From positions 19,030 to 83,029 of the forward strand of contig CAIMVD010000372.1 of assembly GCA_903844815.1 (NCBI GenBank): a stretch of 64,000 nucleotides of DNA, given 5' to 3'. Origin of the DNA: an uncultured Bacteroidota bacterium (lineage in GTDB: Bacteria; Bacteroidota; Bacteroidia; Bacteroidales; VadinHA17). The notes beneath the pieces were generated by a model. It saw only the letters and a program-made list of their open reading frames with translations, was not told where the DNA came from and made no database searches. A program made the translations under genes and the position numbers. Below, one piece after another: positions 27,719 through 36,604 of the stretch (position 1 is its first letter; every line of letters begins with the position of its first letter).

Positions 27719-29166
27719 AGCCCTGTTCTCTGAAAGACTGTCTTGATGGTTTTAAGGAGAATGACAAAATCAAGACGAATAGACCAGTTATCAATATATG
27801 TTAAGTCCATTTCCATCCATTTGTCGAATTTGATACTGTTCCTGTCAGGCTTGATTTGCCAGAAACATGATAACCCCGGTCTTACCGACAACCTTCTTAA
27901 TTGCCATCTCTCGTAAAGCTTTGTTTCATCGGGGAGGGGAGGACGTGGGCCAATGAGCGACATTTCACCCTTAAGAATATTTAATAGCTGAGGCAGTTCA
28001 TCCAGTCCGGTTTTACGTAAAATCTTACCTATCTTTGTCACACGCGGATCATCCTTCATTTTAAATGCAGGCCCGTCAGCTTCATTAACAGCTTCAAGCT
28101 GTTTCCTCAGAAAATCGGCATTTGCCACCATTGTCCTGAATTTATATAGTTTGAAGGGACGTCCACGCAAACCAACCCTGGTCTGACTGTAAATTATATC
28201 CCCCGGAGAGGAGAGCTTTATCCAGACTCCGATTAAAATCAATATGGGTGAAATGCAAAGAGTCAGGAAGAGGGAAACTCCTATATCGGTAATCCTCTTG
28301 AGAGCCAGAGCATAAGGATTGTATGGTATATTGATGAAAGTCAAAAATTTCTCGTGTGCAATATTCGTTTTTACGGCATTCGTGAGGTTTATCTTGTTTT
28401 CATCGTCCTTAATCCTGAATATTACCCCAAGTTCTTCGCACGATCTCATTACTTTTCTGACTTCAGCTGATACCACCCTTTTCTTGATATATACAACTTC
28501 ATCGATTATATCAGCCTCCATCAGGTCGTTTATAGTCTCAAGATATTCTTCGGGGAGCTGTATAATTGATGTCTCATATTTTTCCTTTATCAGAGCCGAT
28601 TGTGTAAAAACAGCAGTTATCCTATATCCCCACTCCTTTGTATTTAGAAGCTTTTCAATAAAAGGGAGGGCCGAATCGTCTGCAATCAGAACCAGATTTA
28701 CATAGTTGTATCCTTTAGCCCGGTAGCTTTTCAATACCTTATACTCTATAAGCCTTACAAAGAAAAGGAAGAGGAATCCGAAAAAAGCAAATTCAAGCAG
28801 GAAAAGCCTGGATATTTCATATAACTTGAATACAAAATAAAAGACCATTAGCATTACAACCACAAGAAGTGTGGATTGCAGATACTCGATGAACAGGACG
28901 AAGTAACTTTTTGTCCTTGGAATTTCAGTAATTTGAATCAGGTAAAGGATTATCAGCCAGATAGGCAGTATAAGGATAAAAAGCTTGAGAAACCTCGTTT
29001 CCTGAAAAAACAAGCCCCCGATATTAAAATAGTTTATTATGTAGGAGCACTGAAAAGCCAGAAAGATTGATACAATATCTATAAATCCCAGAATCAGATT
29101 CCAGAGATTCCATTTCTTAAGGAATGGAATTATTCTACGGTTAATCAGGGAACTGAAAAGATCCAT
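27715..29166 (-). CDS. Undecaprenyl-phosphate sugar phosphotransferase (WbaP/WcaJ type)
   Basis: The 483-residue protein has about five N-terminal membrane helices, a central Rossmann-like CoA-binding-type domain (VNLVLIADDSALPFIEKLL, about residues 160-175), and the C-terminal bacterial sugar transferase domain. The latter shows KLYKFRTMVANAD, DPRVTKIGKILRKTGLDELPQLLNILKGEMSLIGPRPPLP and LSVRPGLSCFWQI. It starts EPS synthesis by moving a hexose-1-phosphate onto undecaprenyl phosphate at the inner membrane. It is encoded opposite to all other EPS genes and its stop overlaps that of the giant surface gene (TTAA), so its expression is separate from theirs. Confidence 0.92.
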   Translation of the reverse strand: MDLFSSLINRRIIPFLKKWNLWNLILGFIDIVSIFLAFQCSYIINYFNIGGLFFQETRFLKLFILILPIWLIILYLIQITEIPRTKSYFVLFIEYLQSTLLVVVMLMVFYFVFKLYEISRLFLLEFAFFGFLFLFFVRLIEYKVLKSYRAKGYNYVNLVLIADDSALPFIEKLLNTKEWGYRITAVFTQSALIKEKYETSIIQLPEEYLETINDLMEADIIDEVVYIKKRVVSAEVRKVMRSCEELGVIFRIKDDENKINLTNAVKTNIAHEKFLTFINIPYNPYALALKRITDIGVSLFLTLCISPILILIGVWIKLSSPGDIIYSQTRVGLRGRPFKLYKFRTMVANADFLRKQLEAVNEADGPAFKMKDDPRVTKIGKILRKTGLDELPQLLNILKGEMSLIGPRPPLPDETKLYERWQLRRLSVRPGLSCFWQIKPDRNSIKFDKWMEMDLTYIDNWSIRLDFVILLKTIKTVFQRTGL

Positions 29167-29225
29167 AATAAAGTTTATAAAAATTTACCTGTGTTTTGCT
29201 GATGACAGGATAATGAATAAAGAAA

Positions 29226-29870
29226 TTACTTAATAGAGACGGTCGTCGGCATAGCTGCCTTTTGCGCTAGAAAATAAGTGAGACCGTTTATCTCTGTCAT
29301 ATTTCTGACTTTAAATCCATGTCCTTCCAGGAGTAATTCAACATTGTTTTTAGACAACTGCTTATTGGTTCTTGAGTCCATCAGGTTATAAACCATGTTT
29401 AAGAACGAGAACTTTGAAGCTATGCCATTTTCGATCTCCTGCGTATTCTTGTTTTTCTGGTAATCAGAAAGGTTGTCTGTTGCATCTGTATTACCGGAAT
29501 GTTCGTGATCAACAAAACACCCGATAAAGTTACTCCTTTGCGGAAGAATATGAAAGATGGAATGAAGGAAATTTTTGATATTCTTTATATGATTTATCTC
29601 TTTAAGATTAATGACCGTATTTACGTTCTTCATCTCTTCCGCATCATAAAAATAATTATGAAGCGATGATAGTACAACAACATTCTGGTTTTTGATCATT
29701 CCTGTACATTCAATATACTTTTTAAAGTCTTCACGGCCCTCATCAGCAAGGATATCTAAAATAGTTTTATTATCATTCAGACTGATCTTTTTGCCACCCG
29801 AATTGATAATAGACCTAAGATTATGATTACTATTACTTTCTTGTCCGTAAGTCCCCAAAGAGTTACTCAT
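29226..29870 (-). CDS. Uncharacterised protein near EPS locus
   Basis: I do not recognise this 214-residue protein with certainty. It has no signal peptide or membrane helix. The central part (VVVLSSLHNYFYDAEEM, TVINLKEINHIKNIKNFLHSIFHILPQRSNFIGCFVDHE) and the end (LSKNNVELLLEGHGFKVRNMTEINGLTYFLAQK) have the strand-helix rhythm of the C-terminal half of class I methyltransferase-like folds, but no SAM-binding glycine motif is seen. It follows the sugar transferase start by 60 bases on the same strand, so it is upstream of it and could be cotranscribed with it. A regulatory or enzymatic role in EPS production is a guess. Confidence 0.5.
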   Translation of the reverse strand: MSNSLGTYGQESNSNHNLRSIINSGGKKISLNDNKTILDILADEGREDFKKYIECTGMIKNQNVVVLSSLHNYFYDAEEMKNVNTVINLKEINHIKNIKNFLHSIFHILPQRSNFIGCFVDHEHSGNTDATDNLSDYQKNKNTQEIENGIASKFSFLNMVYNLMDSRTNKQLSKNNVELLLEGHGFKVRNMTEINGLTYFLAQKAAMPTTVSIK

Positions 29871-30373
29871 TTTAGTTGCATTGATTCATACTTTAAAAGT
29901 AGGTGAAAGATCGTTATCAGTCAATAGGAGAGCCTGTAGCTTCCTGAAAGTAAGGCATTTTGATAATTGTAGTTAATCCTTAAAATACTGATGTACATCC
30001 CAGGATATAGCCTGTTCGTCTCCAAAATAACCACTTTGGTCAAAAGCGCAATCAATTTATCAGCAATTTGGCAAAATCGATGCTTTTGCTGCTAATTGAA
30101 TTATGTAAAAAGCATTAAATCAATATTATAAACATTTGTTATTTATGTTTTGCAGCACATTAATACTCATTTCGGATTTTGACCAACGTATCTGTAATTG
30201 TGATAAAAAAACTAAAAGTAACCTTTGGTTTTGCCTGCTAAAAGCTACATCATAAATAAGGGCTTCAGGATAGTTACGCATGAACCACGGGTGCAGCATA
30301 AAGAAAAAGATTTAGTCTTTATGTTGCACTTCTGTTTTAGACATATTAATATTTTAAAATCAATCTACTTTCT
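29871..30373. other. 503-base AT-rich intergenic region
   Basis: The gap separates the uncharacterised gene (minus) from the decayed permease (plus). I see no convincing ORF; the 80-residue ORF on the plus strand at 30225 is out of frame with the permease remnant and has no family features. The only clear structure is the 14-base inverted repeat at 30291-30329. Confidence 0.5.
30291..30329. repeat. 14-bp inverted repeat upstream of the decayed permease
   Basis: GTGCAGCATAAAGA and TCTTTATGTTGCAC pair with a single G-T mismatch around an 11-base loop. It ends 44 bases before the ATG of the permease remnant. It is not followed by a long T run, so it may be an operator or RNA hairpin, or a leftover terminator. 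Confidence 0.5.
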
Positions 30374-31430
30374 ATGTTTAATAATCTTATCTCGCACATT
30401 ATTAGATCTTTCAAAAGACAACGTGCATACATCATCATTAATATTCTTGGACTTTCCATTGGAATAGCTTGTAGTCTTATAATTGGAGTATAGTTTCTTT
30501 CATCCTTCAATCCTTATGAAGTCTTAAAAGGGAGTGTTAAAAACAGTATGAAAAATGGAATATTGAGAAGAATTCTGGTTGTTTTTCAATTTGCTGTTTC
30601 AATACTTCTCATAGTTGGTACAATGATCATGTACCGGCAGATCTATTTCATGCTTAATAAGGATGTGGGATTCAATAAGGACCAGTTAATTGTCATAAAC
30701 AGGGCGGAAGCTCTGGGCACAAAGATGAAGTCCTTCAAGGAATCTGTAAAGAATATCCCGGGTGTTGTGAATATTGCCAGCTCAACAGGTGTTCCGGGAA
30801 GAAATAATAATAACAACGGGTACATGATTGAAGGAAGGAAGGACGAAACATTCCTGGCGATGACAAGCTGGGTAGATTATAATTTCCTTGAGACATATGG
30901 TATGACACTTGAATCGGGCAGGTCATTCAATGAATCCTTCGCCACCGATAAACATGCCTGTATGATAAACGAAAGTGCCCAAAAGGATTTCAGGATAACC
31001 GATCTTACAAAGGCGCGTTTTATGGAAGGTGGTGATTCGGGCAAGGTGAAATATTTGCAGGTAATCGGGGTTGTGAAGAATTTTAATTTTGAATCGCTTC
31101 GTAATCCGATAGGTCCCTATATTTTCAAATTTCAGAATGATGGCATGTTGTGGGGATATTTAACTGTAAGGTTGTCAGCTCAGAATTATTCCAAAACAAT
31201 TGGAGCTATTGAAGATAAATGGAAAGAGTATGTTTCAAATAACCCTCTACAGTACTATTTCGTGGACGCGGACTTTGAAGAAATGTATGTCCAGGAAAAA
31301 CAAAATGCCCAGATGGCTGTAATATTTTCAATCCTGGCCAGTTGTTTATTACATTGCAGGGAAGTGGCTTGAGAATTTCTATTACAGAATCAACCCTGGC
31401 CTGTTCACCTTTGTGGCTGGTAAAACAACA
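30374..31430 (+). pseudogene. Decayed FtsX/MacB-type ABC permease with two internal deletions
   Basis: The reading frame from ATG 30374 gives MFNNLISHIIRSFKRQRAYI and NILGLSIGIAC, a typical permease N-terminus, and hits TAG at 30491. In the same frame the sequence continues FLSSFNPYEVLKGS, which normally lies around residue 400. The middle domain runs on (the 274-residue track ORF from 30548) to VIFSILASC, where the normal sequence is again missing. The last part YYIAGKWLENFYYRINPGLFTFV is found in another frame up to about 31420. Intact relatives such as the gene at 31984 are about 800 residues, so about 360 residues in the first half and about 60 near the end are gone. It is unlikely to make a working transporter. 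Confidence 0.85.
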
Positions 31431-31454
31431 AAATCCCGCGAAAGCGGGATTTTG
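31429..31454. terminator. Strong hairpin terminator after the decayed permease
   Basis: CAAAATCCCGC, a GAAA tetraloop and GCGGGATTTTG form an 11-base perfect stem. The A-rich left and T-rich right flanks make it usable in both directions, for the permease remnant (plus) and for the GRAM-like gene (minus), which ends at 31496. Confidence 0.85.
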
Positions 31455-31495
31455 CTGCGAAATAATAACCGGAAGATATGTTAAATAAACCCTTT

Positions 31496-31804
31496 CTAAT
31501 ACATGCTGTTTATAAGTTCTCCTATTTCATCTCTCTTCTTAAGCGGAAAACTAAGTGACCTGCCGTCCCTTGTTACGACATTCAGCCCCTTTGCTGAAAA
31601 GAGACCCTTGCTGAAATATATTACTTCAAGTATATTTTCGAACAGGATTTCGAGATTGAACTTTTCGGTTTCTTCATTCAACGTCTTGAAATAGATCCGC
31701 TGATTTGTTACAATCAGTTTTCCGGAAATTGTATTATTATCAATTAGCTGGTTAGTATCGCCGGCTTTCAGGACAACTTCATTGGGATTTAATTTTACTG
31801 TCAT
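31496..31804 (-). CDS. GRAM/PH-like domain protein
   Basis: The 102-residue cytoplasmic protein fits a single GRAM or bacterial PH-like domain. It begins with LNPNEVVLKAGDTN, then GKLIVTNQRIYFKTLNEE, the typical 'G.L.lTn.Rl.f' strand pair, then ENILEVIYFSKGLFSAKGLNVVTRDGRSLSFPL and a final helix KRDEIGELINSMY. Such domains bind membranes or partner proteins. It is a single gene in opposite orientation between the decayed and the intact permease, and the two may have been neighbours before. No enzyme motif is present. Confidence 0.75.
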   Translation of the reverse strand: MTVKLNPNEVVLKAGDTNQLIDNNTISGKLIVTNQRIYFKTLNEETEKFNLEILFENILEVIYFSKGLFSAKGLNVVTRDGRSLSFPLKKRDEIGELINSMY

Positions 31805-31983
31805 GTGATTCCTGATTTAAATGATCCGTAACTGGTATTTTATTTTCTCTTGTCTTTCATTTCAAAGACGAGTTCGGAAGATAAATGTTGCATCTGAAAC
31901 AGAAATTTGCATCTTCTTCATATCTTTATCTGTAAACAGATTTGAAATTGTGTTGAAGTAGCCATTTGAATCATATTCACTAT

Positions 31984-34389
31984 ATGAATTTATTTTATTT
32001 CAAGATCGCAATAAGGAACATCCTCAAAAATTTTCTTTACTCGTTGATAAAAATCTCAGGGCTTTCTGCAGGAATAACCGCATTTCTGCTTATTCTTTTT
32101 TATGTCAGATACGAAAAGAGTTTTGATAAGTTTTATAAGAATTGTGAAAGGATTTACCGTCTCAGATATGAGCGTTCAAGCGCTGAAGGCGAATCAGTGA
32201 AGTTTGCATCATGCTGTCCCCCTGCAGCTATCAGAATAAGGGAACTCTACCCGGAAGTTGAAGATATAGCCCGGCTATTCCGATACAGGGCAACAGTAAT
32301 CCGTGACGACCGAAAGTACTATGAAGAAAGAATGTTCTTTGCAGAGCCTCAGATCTTTGATGTCTTTAATTTTGAATTTATTGCCGGAGACCCTTCAAAA
32401 GGGATCACCAGTGCCAACTGTGCCTTCATCTCCGAGTCTTATGCTGCCAGATACTTTGGCAAGAAGAACCCGATGGGGCAAACTTTTCTGGTTGATAAGG
32501 AGATGAGTTTTGTAATTACCGGCATTTTCAGGGATATCCCTGAAAATTCTCATTTGAAGATTGATATACTGCTCTCATGGCCCAATCTACTTACACACTA
32601 CGGTCCTGATATTGAATCTTCCTGGGGCGACACAGGATTCTTTACATATTTTGTTTTAAGAAAATCAGCAAACCCCGGAATATTTGAGCAAAAATTAAAA
32701 TCTCTCGTTGAAAGGGATTTCGGTGAGGTTCTTCGGTCTTATAAGCTAACTCTCGACCTTAAGGTTCAGCCTCTGACTGATATACATCTTAAGTCGGATT
32801 TTATGCAGGAACTTGAGGCCAATGGCAATTCTGATACAGTAAAATTCCTTAGCATTATTGCCTTCATTATCCTGATTATTGCATGGGTTAATTATATAAA
32901 CATAACAACAGCGAGATCTTTAACAAGGGCAGCTGAAGTTGGTCTGAGCAAAGCCGCCGGAGCTACCAGGAAGCAGTTGATCGGACAGTTTTTTATTGAG
33001 ACTTTCATTATAAACCTGGCTGCATTTCTTATTTCGCTGATTCTTATTATTTTATTTATGCCTGTTTTCTGCAGACTTACAGGTATTTCCCCTGACAATG
33101 TTATTTGGAAGCAAGGGTGGTTTTGGCTGGCATTTGCCGTTTTGCTTGTCGTAAGTACTATTCTTTCAGGCGTTTATCCTGTATTTGTTCTGACTTCATT
33201 TAAGACTGAAGAAGTATTAAACGGGAGGTATGCTCATTCACGGGGCGGAATTCTGATCAGGAAAATTCTTGTTTTTTTTCAATTGCTTATGGCCATAGGT
33301 ATGATTACCTGTACGCTTCTTATATTTAAGCAGTTGCGTTTTCTTCAGAATCAGGATAAAGGAATTTCAATTTCGAATATACTTGCAGTCCGTGCCCCGA
33401 GAATACGGGATTCTTCTTTTGGAAGCAGGCTTATTACATTTAAAAGTGAACTGATAAAAAATCAGATTGTTGAGAAATTCAGTGTTGGGACGGAGGTTCC
33501 GGGCCGGCAGATTTTATGGGATGCCGGAGGGATATTCAGGGTAGGATCAGATCAGAGTAAAAACTATCAGATTTTAGGAATTGATTATGATTACCTCAAT
33601 CTGCTTAATGCCAGAATTATTTCAGGAAGAAATTTTGACAAAACATTTTCCGACTCCTCTTCGCTTATACTTAACGAAAAAGCCGTTAAATGGATGGGCT
33701 TTCAGTCCGCAGCAGAAGCAGTAGGTCAAAAGGTAAATTATTGGGATAAGATATATTCGATTGTCGGTGTTGTTAAAGATTATCGCCAGCAATCACCCAA
33801 GGTTGCATTTGAACCCCAGATACTCAGATTTATGCCTCATGGTCGTGATATCAGGGGATTCTTTATGATGAAAATATTCCCGGGTAGTGAAAAGAAAGTA
33901 CTGAAAATGGCAGAAGAAAAATATTCAGAGTTTTTTCCTGATAACCCTTTCGATTATTTCTTTCTGGATGATTACTACTCACAGCAGTATAAAAATGAAA
34001 TGCTGCTGGGGAAAGTCTTTGGCGCCTTTGCCCTGCTTGCGATTATTATAACCTGCCTCGGAATTTACGGGCTGACATCATTTCTGGTGCTTCAAAAAAG
34101 AAGGGAAATAAGTATGCGAAGGGTATCAGGAGCGGGAATGTTTGAAATTATGAAACTGTTTTCCGGAAATTTTATAATGATGACACTTCTTTCATTCGTA
34201 CTTGCAGTGCCAATTTCTTATTATTGGGCGACGGAGTGGCTAACGAAATTTGAAATAAAAATGGATATCACAGTTTGGAATTTCGTAATTCCATTAGCTG
34301 TTGTGTTGTCAACGACACTTATTACAATTGGGGTTATTGTAAAAAAAGCTGCTTCAGTCAATCCTTCCGGGAATCTGCGGAGCAATTAG
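31984..34389 (+). CDS. ABC transporter permease, FtsX/MacB family (about 800 aa)
   Basis: I use the ATG at 31984 (MNLFYFKIAIRNILKN); the track starts at a TTG 18 bases earlier. The 801-residue protein has an N-terminal helix (SGLSAGITAFLLILFYV), a MacB-type periplasmic domain, three helices in the middle (about 285-420), a second periplasmic domain and a last group of helices after about residue 675. The segment RREISMRRVSGAGMFEIMKLF is the cytoplasmic loop that contacts the ATPase. This duplicated form is common in Bacteroidota and works with a LolD/MacB-type ATPase such as the one at 35912. It couples ATP hydrolysis to efflux or lipoprotein handling through a HlyD-TolC path; the substrate is unknown. 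Confidence 0.88.
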   Translation: MNLFYFKIAIRNILKNFLYSLIKISGLSAGITAFLLILFYVRYEKSFDKFYKNCERIYRLRYERSSAEGESVKFASCCPPAAIRIRELYPEVEDIARLFRYRATVIRDDRKYYEERMFFAEPQIFDVFNFEFIAGDPSKGITSANCAFISESYAARYFGKKNPMGQTFLVDKEMSFVITGIFRDIPENSHLKIDILLSWPNLLTHYGPDIESSWGDTGFFTYFVLRKSANPGIFEQKLKSLVERDFGEVLRSYKLTLDLKVQPLTDIHLKSDFMQELEANGNSDTVKFLSIIAFIILIIAWVNYINITTARSLTRAAEVGLSKAAGATRKQLIGQFFIETFIINLAAFLISLILIILFMPVFCRLTGISPDNVIWKQGWFWLAFAVLLVVSTILSGVYPVFVLTSFKTEEVLNGRYAHSRGGILIRKILVFFQLLMAIGMITCTLLIFKQLRFLQNQDKGISISNILAVRAPRIRDSSFGSRLITFKSELIKNQIVEKFSVGTEVPGRQILWDAGGIFRVGSDQSKNYQILGIDYDYLNLLNARIISGRNFDKTFSDSSSLILNEKAVKWMGFQSAAEAVGQKVNYWDKIYSIVGVVKDYRQQSPKVAFEPQILRFMPHGRDIRGFFMMKIFPGSEKKVLKMAEEKYSEFFPDNPFDYFFLDDYYSQQYKNEMLLGKVFGAFALLAIIITCLGIYGLTSFLVLQKRREISMRRVSGAGMFEIMKLFSGNFIMMTLLSFVLAVPISYYWATEWLTKFEIKMDITVWNFVIPLAVVLSTTLITIGVIVKKAASVNPSGNLRSN

Positions 34390-34540
34390 GCAAGCAGTAT
34401 TTTAATTGGAAGTGCCTGCGATTCATGCATTATTTATCGATTACATAAGTGAAATGCACGTGATTCGGATATTAATAATTTATGTCCATTTATTTGACAC
34501 ATTCCGTTATTAAGTCCGTCTTTAACGAAAATGAAATCAG

Positions 34541-35905
34541 ATGATAAAAGGAACCGTTTTGATAGTAGATGAAAACAGGGGCATACTTACATCCCTTGAA
34601 CAAATTGTAAAAAGCCGGTTTGAAAAGGTAATCACCCTTCATTCGCCTGAAAGGATCAATGAGGTCTTGAGATCCTCTGATGTTGATATTGTGATGCTTG
34701 ATACAAATTTTAAATCAGTTGTCAATAATGGAAATGAAGGACTCTTCTGGATGAGGAAAATATTTGATTATGATGATAATATAAGTGTTATAATAGTAAC
34801 CGCTTCCGGTGATGTGGAACTGGCTGTTAAAGCAATAAAGGAAGGGGCAGTGGATTTTATTCTTAGACCATGGGATGAATCAAAACTTTTAGCTACAATA
34901 AATGCGGCCTGGCAGTTACGGCTCTCAAGGATCGAAGCTTCAGCGCTTAAAAGAGATAATCAGCAATTAAAGAAAGAGATCAACAAGGGAGGAGGGAAGA
35001 TAGTTACAGGCGCATCTCCTACTATGATCAATGTAATGAATATTGTAAGAAAGGTTGCCGCGACTGATGTAAATGTTCTTATAACGGGCGAGAATGGAAC
35101 GGGCAAGGAGCTGGTTGCAAGGGAAATCCATAATATGTCGAAAAGGGCACGCGAGCTTATGATTACGGTGGATATGGGTTCTATAACCGAATCCTTATTC
35201 GAAAGTGAATTATTTGGTCATGTAAGAGGTGCTTTTACCGATGCTAAGGAAGACCGTACCGGCAAATTTGAAAATGCACATGGGGGAACTCTGTTTCTTG
35301 ATGAAATTGGCAATCTTTCACTTCAATCACAGGCGAAGCTGCTCAGCGTGCTTCAAAACAGGTATATAATAAGGGTGGGCTCCAATAAACCTGTTCCGAT
35401 TGATATCAGACTTATTTGTGCAACTAACTGTGACCTCATTCATATGGTCAGGGAGGGAAGATTCCGCGAAGACCTTCTTTACCGCATAAATACTATACTG
35501 ATTGAAGTTCCTCCGCTGCGCGACAGGGTTGATGATATTCCGATTCTTGCTAATTATTTCCTTAAGGTTAATTCAGACAGATATGGGAAAAGTGGTATGA
35601 AGTTAAATACTCATGCCATGGAGAAACTTTCGAACCATGATTGGCCCGGTAATATCAGGGAACTTCAGCATTCAATTGAAAAAGCTGTAATTATGTGTGA
35701 TGCTCCGGTTCTGAAACCAACAGATTTTACCCTAAGTCCTGTGTCGGGAGTATATGCCAATAAAGAGATGACGCTCGATGAAATGGAACACAAGCTTATC
35801 TCCGACACCCTGCGACGATACGGGAACATTAGTATTGTCGCAGGGAAGCTTGGAATTACAAGACAGACTCTCTACAATAAAATGAAAAAGTACAATATAA
35901 GTTAA
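34541..35905 (+). CDS. Sigma54-dependent response regulator, NtrC family
   Basis: The 454-residue protein has a receiver domain (about 5-120; phosphoacceptor D54 in VMLDTNF) and an AAA+ sigma54-activation domain with Walker A GENGTGKE (about 183-190) and LFLDEIG as Walker B. The sigma54-contact loop reads GAFTDA where the textbook form is GAFTGA. A Fis-type helix-turn-helix ends the protein (VAGKLGITRQTLYNKMKKY). In the receiver the usual acidic pair is reduced to VDEN. It is convergent with the efflux operon, ending 6 bases before the ATPase stop, and is the likely regulator of that operon. The expected histidine kinase gene is absent from the neighbourhood. Confidence 0.9.
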   Translation: MIKGTVLIVDENRGILTSLEQIVKSRFEKVITLHSPERINEVLRSSDVDIVMLDTNFKSVVNNGNEGLFWMRKIFDYDDNISVIIVTASGDVELAVKAIKEGAVDFILRPWDESKLLATINAAWQLRLSRIEASALKRDNQQLKKEINKGGGKIVTGASPTMINVMNIVRKVAATDVNVLITGENGTGKELVAREIHNMSKRARELMITVDMGSITESLFESELFGHVRGAFTDAKEDRTGKFENAHGGTLFLDEIGNLSLQSQAKLLSVLQNRYIIRVGSNKPVPIDIRLICATNCDLIHMVREGRFREDLLYRINTILIEVPPLRDRVDDIPILANYFLKVNSDRYGKSGMKLNTHAMEKLSNHDWPGNIRELQHSIEKAVIMCDAPVLKPTDFTLSPVSGVYANKEMTLDEMEHKLISDTLRRYGNISIVAGKLGITRQTLYNKMKKYNIS

Positions 35906-35911
35906 TCTGTT

Positions 35912-36586
35912 TTATCTGAGGTTTTCGGTCACAACCTGACCATCGAACAGGTTGACAATCCTGTGGGCATACCCGGCATCCCTGTCGGAGTGTGTTACCA
36001 TAATAATTGTTGTCCCCTCCTTATTAAGTTCACTCAGAAGATTTATTACCTCTATACCGTTTTTTGAATCGAGGTTACCTGTAGGTTCATCGGCAAGGAT
36101 CAGTTTCGGGTTTGCAACCACCGCACGTGCAATAGCCACTCTCTGTTGTTGTCCTCCTGAAAGCTGTTGCGGGAAATGTTTTGCACGGTGTCCGATCTTC
36201 ATTCTTTCGAGCACATCCTCAACACTTTTCTTCCTTTCGCTTGCTTTCATTTTCAGGTAGATAAGCGGAAGTTCTACATTTTCATAGACGTTAAGTTCGT
36301 CGATAAGGTTGAAACTCTGGAAAACGAATCCGATGTTTCCCTTACGGAAGATTGTCCTGTCGCGTTCCTTAAGGTTGGCAACCTCTGTACCGTTGAATAC
36401 ATAGCTTCCCGAGGAAGGATTATCAAGTAATCCGAGAATATTCAGGAGGGTTGATTTACCACAGCCCGAAGGTCCCATAACTGCAACATATTCTCCCTCT
36501 TTTACATTAAGGGTCACTTTGTTGAGAGCCGTTGTCTCGACTTCTTCAGTCCTGAAGATTTTTGTTAAATCAGTAGTTTTAATCAT
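35912..36586 (-). CDS. ABC transporter ATP-binding protein (LolD/MacB type)
   Basis: The 224-residue ATPase has Walker [10 protein letters not shown] (about 39-47), Q-loop FVFQSFNLI, signature [14 protein letters not shown], Walker B LILADEP and switch histidine THSD. The size and the [23 protein letters not shown] start fit the LolD/MacB ATPase class. It is the last gene of a minus-strand operon after TolC and HlyD genes, 18 bases from the HlyD stop. It should power the FtsX-type permease at 31984 and, formerly, the decayed permease at 30374. Confidence 0.93.
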   Translation of the reverse strand: MIKTTDLTKIFRTEEVETTALNKVTLNVKEGEYVAVMGPSGCGKSTLLNILGLLDNPSSGSYVFNGTEVANLKERDRTIFRKGNIGFVFQSFNLIDELNVYENVELPLIYLKMKASERKKSVEDVLERMKIGHRAKHFPQQLSGGQQQRVAIARAVVANPKLILADEPTGNLDSKNGIEVINLLSELNKEGTTIIMVTHSDRDAGYAHRIVNLFDGQVVTENLR

Positions 36587-36604
36587 GGCATTTATTATTG
36601 ATAG

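Noticed and set aside
30225-30467. 80-residue plus-strand ORF before the permease remnant
   Set aside because: It is out of frame with the recognisable permease N-terminus that it overlaps.
34390-34540. Sigma54 promoter upstream of the NtrC-type regulator
   Set aside because: No GG-N10-GC pair with suitable flanks was found by eye in this gap.
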